Assembly (NCBI GenBank): GCA_009784635.1 | Contig: WRBG01000001.1 | Location: 1 to 37,437, forward strand | Source of the DNA: Bacteroidales bacterium | Lineage (GTDB): Bacteria; Bacteroidota; Bacteroidia; Bacteroidales; UBA932 | Length of the DNA stretch: 37,437 nt | Reading direction: 5' to 3' | Shown here: piece after piece, positions 24,765 through 33,700 of the stretch | How the letters are laid out: the number at the start of each line of letters is the position of its first letter | Position numbering within the stretch: the first letter of the stretch is position 1 | Position numbers and translations under genes: made by a program | Notes under the pieces: model-generated | The model's database searches: none | What the model saw: the letters and a program-made list of their open reading frames with translations, nothing else | Told to the model about the DNA's origin: nothing

Positions 24765-25724
24765 ATGAGTACCTTACGCTTGGGCATCATTATTCCGGTT
24801 GGTTTGGGACTCTTTTGTGCGGCTTTGGTCGTGGCTTCTTGTGCAGGAAATAACCGAGACACCAAAAAACAAGAGGAAATCAAACGGTTTGTCCTCCCCA
24901 CTATTCCGTCTATGCTCTTGGTTCCGCAGGAAAGGGCCGACTACTTGGTAACGCACTATTGGAATCATTTTGATTTTTCCGACACCTCCCTCATACATCT
25001 GCCCGCTTATACCGAACAGGCTTTTAGGGATTACATAGATGTTTTACCCCATGCCCCTTACGCTTCTATCCTAGCCTCTGTGGAGCAAACGCTAAGTAAG
25101 GCGACAGGCAACAGGAACATGTTTACGCATTTTATCGAACTGTTTGAAAAATACCTGTATAATCCAAATTCCCCCTTGAGAAACGAGGAATTATATGCCC
25201 TTGCGGTGGAATATGTGATAAACTCCGACCAAATTGACGAAACAGATAAAATCCGCCTTAGGTATCAGTGGGAGCAAATCCAAAAAAACCGGCAAGGCTC
25301 TGTGGCCGCTGACTTTAGCTACTCGCTTATCAGCGGGGCACAGGAAAGGATGCACCGAATCCAAGCCGATTACCTCCTGCTCTTTCTCTACGACCCGGAT
25401 TGCCATTCCTGCGGAGAGATACTCCAAGGTATACATGCTTCTCCGGTGGTTGGGGAAGCCATCAACCGAGGCATATTAAAAGTGTTGGCCGTTTATGTAG
25501 CCAAAGATATAGAACGCTGGGAACAGTATCAAGTTGTTGTTCCCAAAACATGGATAAGCGCTTACGACCCCTTGCAGACCATTGAGCAAGAAAAACTCTA
25601 CGACCTGCGGGCCTTGCCTACCATGTATTTGTTGGACAAGCAAAAAAGGGTGCTGATTAAGGACGCCATCCAGCATCAAGTAGACCAACTGCTTGTGCAA
25701 GAATTACAAAAGCCGCCCTTTTAG
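24765..25724 (+). CDS. DUF5106-type lipoprotein with C-terminal thioredoxin-like domain
   Basis: The 319-residue protein has a lipoprotein signal peptide: hydrophobic residues 5-24 and a lipobox VVASC with the acylated Cys26. The middle part (about 50-190) has the features of DUF5106 of Bacteroidales (ERADYLVTHYW, YNPNSPLRNEE, KNRQGSVAADFSY). The C-terminal part has a thioredoxin-like fold with a CHSC pair (Cys213, Cys216) after FLYDPD and a cis-Pro strand ALPTMYLLD. It should sit in the periplasm or on the outer membrane and act on thiols or disulfides; the substrate is unknown. It follows rpoC by 24 bases with no terminator between and ends inside the loop of the operon's terminator. Confidence 0.75.
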   Translation: MSTLRLGIIIPVGLGLFCAALVVASCAGNNRDTKKQEEIKRFVLPTIPSMLLVPQERADYLVTHYWNHFDFSDTSLIHLPAYTEQAFRDYIDVLPHAPYASILASVEQTLSKATGNRNMFTHFIELFEKYLYNPNSPLRNEELYALAVEYVINSDQIDETDKIRLRYQWEQIQKNRQGSVAADFSYSLISGAQERMHRIQADYLLLFLYDPDCHSCGEILQGIHASPVVGEAINRGILKVLAVYVAKDIERWEQYQVVVPKTWISAYDPLQTIEQEKLYDLRALPTMYLLDKQKRVLIKDAIQHQVDQLLVQELQKPPF

Positions 25725-25740
25725 GCGGCTTTTGTAATTC
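25701..25740. terminator. Bidirectional terminator between the rpoC-side operon and gdhA
   Basis: GAATTACAAAAGCCGCC (25701-25717) and GGCGGCTTTTGTAATTC (25724-25740) form a perfect 17-bp stem with a 6-base loop CTTTTA. A-runs and T-runs inside the stem supply a U-run for both directions. The stop codon of the lipoprotein gene (25722-25724) lies in the loop, and the gdhA stop is 15 bases beyond the stem, so both convergent transcripts would end here. Confidence 0.9.
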
Positions 25741-25755
25741 TTGGAACATGTGTAA

Positions 25756-27093
25756 CTAAATAACGCCCTGCTCCACCATTGCTTGGGCTACTTTCATAAA
25801 GCCGGCAATGTTGGCTCCGTTTACATAGTTAATAAAACCGTCCGGTTGGGTGCCGTACTTCACGCATGCCGAGTGAATCGCCTCCATGATTTGCTTCAAC
25901 TTGGCATCCACCTCTTCGCGGGTCCAGTTCAAGTGCATGGCGTTTTGGGTCATCTCCAAGCCCGAAGTAGCTACTCCGCCGGCGTTGGCTGCCTTGCCGG
26001 GCCCATAGAGTACCTTAGCTTTGAGCAACTCGCCAATCGCTTCCGGGGTACAACCCATGTTGGAAAGTTCGGCAACGCAGAGTACTCCATTTGCGACCAA
26101 TTGTCTGGCATCGTCTCCATTTAACTCGTTTTGGATGGCGCTGGGCAATGCAATGTCTACCTTTACTTCCCAAGGCTTTTTACCTGCAAAGAATTTGGAT
26201 TCGGGGAACTTGGTCGCATAGGGAGCCACCACGTCGTTGTTGCTCTTACGCAGTTCTACCATGTAGTTAATCTTCTCATCATTCAGACCCGCTTCGTCTA
26301 AAATATATCCGTCAGGACCGGAGATGGCAATCACCTTTGCGCCTAATTCGATGGCCTTAATAGCCGCGCCCCAAGCAACATTACCAAAGCCGGATACCGA
26401 TACGGTTTTGCCTTTTATGTCAACACCGCGTGTTTTAAGCATGTGGGTTACAAAGTAGACTCCGCCAAAGCCGGTAGCTTCGGGGCGAATCAAGGAGCCG
26501 CCCCAAGTCAAACCTTTACCTGTATAGGTACCGGTATTTTCGCGGGCTAATTTCTTGTAATAGCCATACATATATCCAACTTCACGGGCGCTTACGCCAA
26601 TGTCGCCGGCAGGAACGTCCGTATCAGGGCCTAAATGCTGCCACAGTTCGGCAATAAATGCTTGGCAAAAACGCATGATTTCGGCGTCAGACCTTCCTTT
26701 GGGGTTAAAGTCGGAGCCACCTTTACCGCCGCCCATAGGAAGCGTAGTCAAGGCGTTTTTAAACGTCTGTTCAAAACCCAAGAATTTTAAAGAAGACTGG
26801 GTTACGCTGGGATGGAAACGAATACCTCCTTTGTAGGGGCCAATGGCGTTGTTAAATTGTACCCTCCAGCCGGTATTTACATGCACGCTGCCATCATCAC
26901 CCTGCCATGTAACACGGAAGGTGAAGATGCGGTCGGGCTCTACAATACGGTCAATGACGTTTGCCTTGTCAAACTGAGGATTCTTGTTATACACCTCCTC
27001 GATGGATTCGAGCACTTCGTGTACAGCTTGCAAAAACTCTTTCTCGTGGCCATATTTCTTCTCAAGATTGGCCATTACTTCTGATACTTTCAT
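25756..27093 (-). CDS. gdhA: Glutamate dehydrogenase (NADP-type, hexameric)
   Basis: Interconverts glutamate with 2-oxoglutarate and ammonium; in Bacteroidales it is a main route of ammonium assimilation. The 445-residue protein matches the short hexameric bacterial form: PYKGGIRFHP (Lys88), the substrate-binding Lys112, the catalytic-lysine loop PMGGGKGGSDFNPKG (Lys124), TDVPAGDIGVSAREVGYM, and a Rossmann domain with SGFGNVAWGAA. NADP preference is inferred from overall likeness to GdhA, not from a proven residue. It lies 41 bases downstream of korB in the same direction and is probably co-transcribed with it. Confidence 0.95.
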   Translation of the reverse strand: MKVSEVMANLEKKYGHEKEFLQAVHEVLESIEEVYNKNPQFDKANVIDRIVEPDRIFTFRVTWQGDDGSVHVNTGWRVQFNNAIGPYKGGIRFHPSVTQSSLKFLGFEQTFKNALTTLPMGGGKGGSDFNPKGRSDAEIMRFCQAFIAELWQHLGPDTDVPAGDIGVSAREVGYMYGYYKKLARENTGTYTGKGLTWGGSLIRPEATGFGGVYFVTHMLKTRGVDIKGKTVSVSGFGNVAWGAAIKAIELGAKVIAISGPDGYILDEAGLNDEKINYMVELRKSNNDVVAPYATKFPESKFFAGKKPWEVKVDIALPSAIQNELNGDDARQLVANGVLCVAELSNMGCTPEAIGELLKAKVLYGPGKAANAGGVATSGLEMTQNAMHLNWTREEVDAKLKQIMEAIHSACVKYGTQPDGFINYVNGANIAGFMKVAQAMVEQGVI

Positions 27094-27134
27094 AATTTTT
27101 TGATTAATTAGTTATTTATTGTTAGGGTGTTTGT

Positions 27135-28160
27135 TCATTCTACTTCCCAAATGGCGCCGCTGCGGAGCAGGTCATCCATATTTTTGATTGCAGACTGTTT
27201 GCGAATCTCGCTTACCTGATCCCGCACATTGTCGTCGTAAGTCATGTCCTGTACAGAGCGAATCACTCCCAAGGCTATGGGCAGGTTGTCCGCAGTACCC
27301 ATATTCGCCAACATCATGTGTACGCCGGGATTGGGTTCACAGGCATCGTGTACCAGCAAATCCTGCGGGCCCACGCCGTTCTTGCCAATAGTTACGGCTT
27401 TAATCTTTAAGCCTTCCAACAGAAGTCCTTTGTCCTTATTTTTGCCAAAAATCATGGGTTGGCCGTGGCGGAGGACAATGGTACGGTCTCCCCTGTATTC
27501 TTTGTCCATAATCTCGGCATAGGCTCCGTCGTTAAAAATCACGCAGTTTTGGAGTACCTCGGTGACAGAAGTCCCGTCATGTTTGGCCGAAGCCACCATA
27601 ATCTCTTGGGTGAGCTTCATTTCTACATCCAAAGACCGCGCAAAAAAGGTACCGCGGGCCCCCAATACCAAAGAGCCGGGGTTAAAAGGATGCTCCACCG
27701 TTCCATAAGGAGACGTTTTAGTAACAATTCCCAAAGGGGAAGTGGGAGAATACTGACCCTTGGTCAGTCCATATATTTGGTTGTTAAACAGCAAAATGTT
27801 TATGTCAATGTTCCGGCGGATGGCGTGAATCAAGTGGTTTCCGCCAATGGCCATGGCGTCTCCGTCTCCGGTAATCTGCCAAACGGTAAGGCTGGGATTG
27901 GCCACTTTGATACCGGTAGCAATGGCAGAAGCCCGTCCGTGTATGCCATGGAATCCATAGGTATTCATGTAATAGGGAAAGCGGGACGAACAGCCTATTC
28001 CCGACGCAAACACAAAACGTTCGCGGGTATAACCCAGCGCCTGACAAATTTCGGGCATGGCCCGTTGCACGGCGGCCAAAATCGCAAAATCTCCGCAACC
28101 CGGGCACCATTTTACTTGTTGATTGCTTTTAAAATCTTGGGGCGTATATTGTAAATCCAT
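27135..28160 (-). CDS. korB: 2-oxoglutarate:ferredoxin oxidoreductase subunit beta
   Basis: Thiamine-diphosphate subunit of a 2-oxoacid:ferredoxin oxidoreductase, which converts 2-oxoglutarate, CoA and oxidised ferredoxin to succinyl-CoA and CO2 or the reverse. The 341-residue protein has the iron-sulfur and TPP-region motif WCPGCGD (Cys19, Cys22), GIGCSSRFPYYMNTYGFHGIHGR broken into GIGCSSR and HGIHGR, and the TPP/Mg motif ITGDGDAMAIGGNH followed by NNQIYGLTKGQ, where the last strings are typical of KorB. The C-terminal part has a conserved DNLPIALGVIR. It starts 25 bases after korA; gdhA follows. Confidence 0.92.
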   Translation of the reverse strand: MDLQYTPQDFKSNQQVKWCPGCGDFAILAAVQRAMPEICQALGYTRERFVFASGIGCSSRFPYYMNTYGFHGIHGRASAIATGIKVANPSLTVWQITGDGDAMAIGGNHLIHAIRRNIDINILLFNNQIYGLTKGQYSPTSPLGIVTKTSPYGTVEHPFNPGSLVLGARGTFFARSLDVEMKLTQEIMVASAKHDGTSVTEVLQNCVIFNDGAYAEIMDKEYRGDRTIVLRHGQPMIFGKNKDKGLLLEGLKIKAVTIGKNGVGPQDLLVHDACEPNPGVHMMLANMGTADNLPIALGVIRSVQDMTYDDNVRDQVSEIRKQSAIKNMDDLLRSGAIWEVE

Positions 28161-28185
28161 AATTGTATCTGTTTTAGCGTTTGAA

Positions 28186-30018
28186 TTAGAAAATAGCTTT
28201 AACCGCGGTTACTACCTCGACTACGGTAAATGGTTGTCCTTGCACTTTATTGCATTGCAAATAGTTAAATCGAGTAAACTTGGTGCGCAGATAGTCTGCA
28301 AAATGTCCGCTGTTCAACTCGCAAACTATGATTTTTTTGAATCTGGCCAACACTTCTTCGGTATTCTTGGGGAGGGGATTGATGTAATCAAAATGAGCCA
28401 AGCCCGCGCTTTTACCCTCGGCCAGCAAGTGCTGAAGCGCCGAATAAAGATGTCCAAAAGTGCCGCCCCAGCCCACTATCAATACCTCGCCGCTTTGGTT
28501 GCCTATCACTTCCTGCAAAGGAATAAAGTCTGCCATTTTGGCTACTTTGGCCGCCCGCTCTTTGACCATACGCTCGTGTACCAAGGGGTCGGAAGACACG
28601 CTGCCGTTGGTGTCCTTTTCCAAACCGCCCACCCGATGCTCCAAGCCCGAAGTCCCCGGCAAGGCCCACTGACGCGCAAAACGCTTCTCATCGCGCTTAA
28701 ACGGCTGGTAAGCGCCCTCTGTTTGGGTAATAATCGGAGGGTGTATATCGGGATAATCGCTCATGTTGGGAATCCTCCAAGGCTCCGAGCCATTGCCCAA
28801 GAAGCCTTCTGTGAGCAATATCACCGGCATCATGTGTTCCATGGCGTATTTGCCTGCATAAAAAGCGGATTCAAAACAATGGGAGGGAGAACGCGCAGCA
28901 ATGGTGGCAATGGGACACTCTCCGTTGCGGCCATACAGCGCTTGGTACAGGTCGGTTTGCTCGGTTTTGGTGGGAATACCGGTAGAGGGGCCGCTGCGCT
29001 GTACGTTCACCACCACCAAAGGCAATTCGGTAATCATGGCCAAACCTAAAGCTTCTGACTTTAAAGAGAGGCCGGGGCCGGAAGTGGTGGTTACGGCAAA
29101 GTTGCCTGCATAGGCGGCGCCTATGGCGGTACATATTCCGGCGATTTCATCTTCGCATTGCAGGCTTTTTACGCCCAAATCTTTGCGCAAAGACAATTCT
29201 TCTAAAATACCGGTGGCCGGAGTAATGGGATAGGAACCGCAAAAGAGGGGAAGCCCCGCTTTTTCCGCGGCGGCAATCAAACCCCAAGCAGTGGCTTGGT
29301 TTCCGTTAATGTTCCTGTAGGTTCCTTTGGGCAATGGGGCCGGTTGCACGTAGTAGGTATTGGCTATGGCGTGTATGTTGCCGGCATAATGGTATCCATC
29401 TCTGAGTACCTTTTTGTTGACTTCGGCTATGGAGGGTTTTTTCTTGAACTTATCGTCAAAATAAGCCTCGGTATAATCCAAAGTACGGTTAAACAGGTAG
29501 TAACAAATTCCCAAAGCGAACATGTTTTTGCACCTCACAATGGCTTTTGCATCCATCCCGCTGTCTTTAAGGCTTTCCTTGGTAAGCGAAGTGATGGGCG
29601 CAAAAATAATGTTCCTGTCCTGCATGTTTAATTCCGTTATGGGGTCTGCGGTCTTAAATCCCGCCCGCTCCAATCCAACCTCGTCAAAGGTATCGGCGTC
29701 CAAAATAACGGTAGCCGTAGGCTTGGCCCATTTTGCATTGGTTTTAAGGGCAGCCGGATTCATGGCCACCAAAACGTCACAAAAATCTCCGGGCGTAGTA
29801 ATCCTACCGCTGCCAATATGCACCTGAAACCCCGATACGCCGGCGAGCGAGCCATGGGGGGCGCGAATCTCTGCCGGAAAATCGGGAAAGGTGGATATGT
29901 CGTTGCCAAACAATGCCGATGTATCGGCAAACAAAGTACCCGTAAGCTGCATACCATCGCCGGAATCTCCAACAAATCTAATGGCAACCTCGTGTACATC
30001 AATTACTTTATGCTGCAT
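28186..30018 (-). CDS. korA: 2-oxoglutarate:ferredoxin oxidoreductase subunit alpha (gamma-alpha fusion)
   Basis: Large subunit of the same enzyme. In the 610-residue protein the gamma domain comes first (residues 1-190, opening with VAIRFVGDSGDGMQLTG), then a linker and the alpha pyrimidine-binding domain (from about 225: FCGSYPITPATGILEELS, QCEDEIAG, TTTSGPGLSLKSEALGLA, VNVQRSGPSTGIPTKTEQ). The C-terminal domain carries VGWGGTFGHL. Fused gamma-alpha with a separate beta is the usual two-subunit KOR form; no delta ferredoxin subunit is encoded here, so a free ferredoxin should be the partner. 2-oxoglutarate as substrate is inferred from family likeness and from the gdhA neighbour. Confidence 0.9.
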   Translation of the reverse strand: MQHKVIDVHEVAIRFVGDSGDGMQLTGTLFADTSALFGNDISTFPDFPAEIRAPHGSLAGVSGFQVHIGSGRITTPGDFCDVLVAMNPAALKTNAKWAKPTATVILDADTFDEVGLERAGFKTADPITELNMQDRNIIFAPITSLTKESLKDSGMDAKAIVRCKNMFALGICYYLFNRTLDYTEAYFDDKFKKKPSIAEVNKKVLRDGYHYAGNIHAIANTYYVQPAPLPKGTYRNINGNQATAWGLIAAAEKAGLPLFCGSYPITPATGILEELSLRKDLGVKSLQCEDEIAGICTAIGAAYAGNFAVTTTSGPGLSLKSEALGLAMITELPLVVVNVQRSGPSTGIPTKTEQTDLYQALYGRNGECPIATIAARSPSHCFESAFYAGKYAMEHMMPVILLTEGFLGNGSEPWRIPNMSDYPDIHPPIITQTEGAYQPFKRDEKRFARQWALPGTSGLEHRVGGLEKDTNGSVSSDPLVHERMVKERAAKVAKMADFIPLQEVIGNQSGEVLIVGWGGTFGHLYSALQHLLAEGKSAGLAHFDYINPLPKNTEEVLARFKKIIVCELNSGHFADYLRTKFTRFNYLQCNKVQGQPFTVVEVVTAVKAIF

Positions 30019-30081
30019 ATGTGTTTATAGTTAAAAAAGTAGACTCAATCAAAATATAGAACAGTTTATTAGTAAACGGTG

Positions 30082-30089
30082 CAAATTTA
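30082..30089 (-). promoter_or_regulatory. Possible -7 element of the kor-gdh operon
   Basis: Minus-strand TAAATTTG fits TAnnTTTG and lies 64 bases before the korA ATG, in the 149-base gap after the exporter adaptor gene. I see no clear -33 TTTG. The gap holds no gene, and no intrinsic terminator for the upstream operon is obvious. Confidence 0.35.
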
Positions 30090-30167
30090 AATAAATTTTG
30101 TAATCCACCGTCATTTTTCTGCTTATAGTTATAAACAATTTGCTGAATGTTTCCGGAGGCCTTTTTG

Positions 30168-31487
30168 TTACTGTTCGCTAAAAATCTTCTTCAAAGGCAG
30201 GAACAGCCGCTCAAGCAGCCGCAGGTCCTCGGTAACGATTTCTGCCGTGGCATACATTTCTTGGTAAAAGGGCAATTCCCTGCCGTAGGTAGTCATCAGC
30301 TTATGGGGAAAACCGACTTCCAAGGTATAGAAGTCGCCCGAAGGCACTACCGAAATATTGCCCACCACGCCCCGCACAATGCCGTATTCCGTGTCGGGGA
30401 AATTCAAAAAACGGACATTGACCGACTGACCGGGTTTTACCTTGCCCGAGCCGGCAATAGGCAATTGGGCTTTGCCGACTATTTGTCCGGTGGTTTGGGG
30501 AATGATGGTAAAGACCGTTTCGCCGGCAGTGATGTTTTGGTTTACGTTCCAGAATTTGCTGACGTCCACCGTGCCGTCCACAGGCGTTTTGAGTACGTAG
30601 GTCATCTCCCATATATTAAAGGCGTTCATGAGGTTGTCCAATCCGGCTTTTACCTCTGCCTGCAACTGCCCCGATTTTTCCAACTCCTGCAACCTCAAAT
30701 CGAGGATGGATTGCCGTAACTGGTCAATTTGTATATGGGCGTTGTCCAAGGCTATTCGGGACGACTCCAAACCATACCTGCTTTGCAGGAAACTCATGAC
30801 AATGGCGTCGTGTTCTGCGTCCGAAATCATTTTTTGGACGTGTAGGCTTGAATCCCGTACATATTGCCGGTGCGCCAGCGCGTACTGTTGCTGCACTACT
30901 TGGTACTGCTTCTGTAGTTTCTCAAGGTATTGCTGCTGTTTCAAGATTTGTTCCTCCATGGCGGCAATCCGCCGAGGATAATAGTTTAGCTCGGCAAACA
31001 GGCGATAATGACCGGCCGCGCGGATAAAGCCCGTATAGGAAGCCTGTATGTCGCCCAATTCGTATTTGCGGTTAAGTTCGTCCGACGTAAAATGAATATG
31101 GTTGCCGCCCATCATCTCATGCCACGCCTCCAACTGCGCCCTCAACGCTCCAACGTCATCGCTGTTTGCCGGATTCTCAACCACAGCCAAATAATCGGAT
31201 GCTTGTACCGACTGCTTGTCTGTCACCAACATTCTGGTGATTTTGCCATTGACGCGGGCGTTGACCTGCACCGGCGGATTGTGGGATGTTACCAATATGG
31301 GCGCCTCAATAATGTCCGGATATTTATAGAACCAACTGCCTGCAAACAATGTAATTACTATTACAACCAGCACGCTAATCCCACTCCGTAATATCCAAGG
31401 CGGAACCCATCCCAATACTTCCTGTACTTCCTCGCTGCGGAGTTCGGGCAACTTTTTAACGCCTACTATTTCTTTCTTAGTTCCCAA
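30168..31487 (-). CDS. HlyD-family membrane-fusion adaptor of the peptide exporter
   Basis: Periplasmic adaptor that links an ABC exporter in the inner membrane to an outer-membrane channel. The 439-residue protein has a short cytoplasmic N-terminus, one membrane helix (about residues 33-53, GISVLVVIVITLFAGSWF), a lipoyl half (VQVNARVNGKITRMLVTDKQ), a long coiled-coil hairpin rich in Gln (about 110-260), the second lipoyl half (LKTPVDGTVDVSKFW) and a beta-barrel region. It overlaps the ABC transporter gene by 11 bases, which implies coupled translation. No TolC-like outer-membrane partner gene is in the window. Confidence 0.9.
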   Translation of the reverse strand: MGTKKEIVGVKKLPELRSEEVQEVLGWVPPWILRSGISVLVVIVITLFAGSWFYKYPDIIEAPILVTSHNPPVQVNARVNGKITRMLVTDKQSVQASDYLAVVENPANSDDVGALRAQLEAWHEMMGGNHIHFTSDELNRKYELGDIQASYTGFIRAAGHYRLFAELNYYPRRIAAMEEQILKQQQYLEKLQKQYQVVQQQYALAHRQYVRDSSLHVQKMISDAEHDAIVMSFLQSRYGLESSRIALDNAHIQIDQLRQSILDLRLQELEKSGQLQAEVKAGLDNLMNAFNIWEMTYVLKTPVDGTVDVSKFWNVNQNITAGETVFTIIPQTTGQIVGKAQLPIAGSGKVKPGQSVNVRFLNFPDTEYGIVRGVVGNISVVPSGDFYTLEVGFPHKLMTTYGRELPFYQEMYATAEIVTEDLRLLERLFLPLKKIFSEQ

Positions 31488-33681
31488 GTTCCAACTGATT
31501 TTTTACCAATTCATAATAAATGCCGCGCCGGTTGGCCAACTCTTCGTGCGTGCCCTGTTCGGCAACCTTTCCCTTGTCTAATACCACAATGTTGTCCGCA
31601 TTCCGAACAGTGCTTAGGCGATGCGCCACCACCACCACCGTCCTGCCTCGGTAAAACTTTTCGAGCCGCTCCATAATTTCCCGCTCATTCTTTGCGTCGA
31701 GCGAATTGGTGGCTTCGTCAAAGAAAATAAACTCCGGATTCTGATACACCGCACGGGCAATCAGAATGCGTTGTCGCTGCCCTTGACTTATGCCGTTGCC
31801 TTCCATACCGATTTTGGTATTGTAGCCCAAGGGAAGGGCGTCAATAAAATCCCCGATGTTGGCCATGGAGGTCGCCTCTACCAACCGTTCCTTATTCATA
31901 AGTTCGTCGCTCACGGCAATATTGTTGGCAATGGTATCCGAAAAAATGAAGCCGTCTTGAAGCACCGCCGCCGTTTTGGCCCGCCACACATGGGGGTTGA
32001 TGTTCTGAAGGCTTGTTTCTCCGATTTTGATGCTGCCCTTATTGGGCGGATAAAACCCCAGCATGAGCTTTACCAATGTGGTTTTTCCACTCCCGCTGGC
32101 CCCCACAATAGCCGTTACGCGGTTCTGCGGAACCGTGAGGCTGATGCCGTCCAACACATAATCGCGGTCGGCGCCGTCATAACTGAAATACAAGTCGTTG
32201 ATATGAATGGACTTGTCCTTGGGCAAGGAAGTCATGCTTGCGGCGCTTTGCTGGTCTTCGTCCTGTTTCAAATGCACTTCGCCCAAGCGTTCAAGGCTGA
32301 TTTTTGCATCCTGCCAAGCGCGGGCAAAACTGATAAACTGCTCGATGGGCGCGCTCACCTGTCCCACTATATAGGTCAGCGACATCATCATTCCAAGGGT
32401 CATCTGCCCGTCCACCACCGCCTTGGCCGCAATAAACGAAATCAAGATGCCCGTAGTCTGTCCAAAAAATACCGACCCCAATTGCTGGTACTGACCCAAC
32501 GCCATACCTTGTATACTGATTTTAAATTGCTTAACCTTAATGCGCTCCCATTCCCAGCGTTTTTGTTTCTCGCAATTGTTGAGTTTGATTTCCTGCATTC
32601 CGGTAATCAATTGCACAATATTACTCTGATTGGCAGACGCTTGTGCAAAACGCTTAAAGTCCAATTTGCGACGCCAGCGCATGAACGACAGCACCCAAAG
32701 CACATACAGCGTATTCCCGACCAAGAACACCATCAATACCATCAAGTTATAATACGCAAGGATGGCGCCGAAGACGAAGAAGTTGAACAGCGAAAAGATG
32801 ATGTTGAACGACGAACCGGTAAGGAAGGATTCAATGCGCCCATGGTCGCCAATCCGCTGCATAATATCGCCCACCATTTTTGTATCGAAGTAATTCATAG
32901 GCAACCGCATCAGCTTTGCCAAAAAATCCGATATAAGCGCTATGTTGATGCGGGTATTCATGTGGAGCATAATCCAACCGCGAATCAAATCAACCGAAAG
33001 CCGCGCCACAAACAGCACCAACTGCGCAATCAAAATCAAGGTGATAAAACTCAAGTTATGGTTGCGGATACCGTTGTCTACCAGCGCTTGGGTAAGGAAG
33101 GGGAAAATCATCTGCAACAAACTGCCCGCGAGCATGCCCAAGGCCAACTGTATCAACTGAGACTTGTAGGGACGCAGGTAGCGGAAGAAGAATCCAATAT
33201 TCTTATCATCAGCCTTTTTCTCATCGTCCATATCGTAAAACTCCGGCCCGGGTTGCAGGGCAAGCACCGTACCGCAATCTTTGCCCTCGACCTTGGTAAC
33301 GCCCCAGCAACGCATAAATTCTTTCTCGTTGTATGTCGCTAATCCGCGTGCAGGGTCGGCAACGTAGACCATGGTTTTACCTCCTTTGCGCTTTTTGACT
33401 TTATACACCACCACAAAATGGTTCTGATTCCAGTGGGCGATACAGGGCAAAGGCACATCGTTGCACAGTTGTTCAAAATTGATTTTCACCCCTGTGGTAC
33501 GGAATCCTATGGTTTCGGCCGCATCGCTGATGCCCAGCATACTCACGCCCTCCCGCGTAATAAAACTCCGCTGCCGCAGGGTTTGCAGGGTATAGCTGCG
33601 GCCATAATACTTGGCCACCATGCGCAGACAGGCAGGACCGCAGTCCATGGCGTCTAACTGGAGGGTAAAGGGAAAGCGCAT
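31477..33681 (-). CDS. Peptidase-containing ABC transporter (C39 peptidase, PCAT type)
   Basis: Cuts a leader peptide, usually after a double glycine, and exports the core peptide. The 734-residue protein has an N-terminal C39 peptidase domain with Cys14 (DAMDCGPACLR), His88 (NHFVVVY) and Asp109 (VADPARG). A transmembrane domain with about six spans (residues 165-450) is followed by a nucleotide-binding domain (about 490-734) with Walker A GASGSGKTT, signature ISQGQRQR (SQGQ in place of SGGQ), Walker B FIFFDEA and the switch His in VVAHRLS. All catalytic residues are present, so both cleavage and transport should work. Gene order places it directly after the glycosyltransferase gene (19-base gap) and before the HlyD adaptor. 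Confidence 0.95.
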   Translation of the reverse strand: MRFPFTLQLDAMDCGPACLRMVAKYYGRSYTLQTLRQRSFITREGVSMLGISDAAETIGFRTTGVKINFEQLCNDVPLPCIAHWNQNHFVVVYKVKKRKGGKTMVYVADPARGLATYNEKEFMRCWGVTKVEGKDCGTVLALQPGPEFYDMDDEKKADDKNIGFFFRYLRPYKSQLIQLALGMLAGSLLQMIFPFLTQALVDNGIRNHNLSFITLILIAQLVLFVARLSVDLIRGWIMLHMNTRINIALISDFLAKLMRLPMNYFDTKMVGDIMQRIGDHGRIESFLTGSSFNIIFSLFNFFVFGAILAYYNLMVLMVFLVGNTLYVLWVLSFMRWRRKLDFKRFAQASANQSNIVQLITGMQEIKLNNCEKQKRWEWERIKVKQFKISIQGMALGQYQQLGSVFFGQTTGILISFIAAKAVVDGQMTLGMMMSLTYIVGQVSAPIEQFISFARAWQDAKISLERLGEVHLKQDEDQQSAASMTSLPKDKSIHINDLYFSYDGADRDYVLDGISLTVPQNRVTAIVGASGSGKTTLVKLMLGFYPPNKGSIKIGETSLQNINPHVWRAKTAAVLQDGFIFSDTIANNIAVSDELMNKERLVEATSMANIGDFIDALPLGYNTKIGMEGNGISQGQRQRILIARAVYQNPEFIFFDEATNSLDAKNEREIMERLEKFYRGRTVVVVAHRLSTVRNADNIVVLDKGKVAEQGTHEELANRRGIYYELVKNQLELGN

Positions 33682-33700
33682 GAGGGGTTAGGTTAAATGT

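Noticed and set aside
30019..30167. Possible small precursor-peptide gene or operator in the gap between the HlyD gene and korA
   Set aside because: No short frame with a leader-like sequence was found. The direct repeat TTATAGTTA (30025-30033 and 30123-30131) is AT-rich and short enough to occur by chance.
31621..33342. A 573-codon open frame on the plus strand opposite the ABC transporter gene
   Set aside because: It is a long frame mirrored from a well-conserved coding gene, rich in His, Gln and Arg without any known motif, and has no start signals. The transporter on the other strand has every expected catalytic motif.
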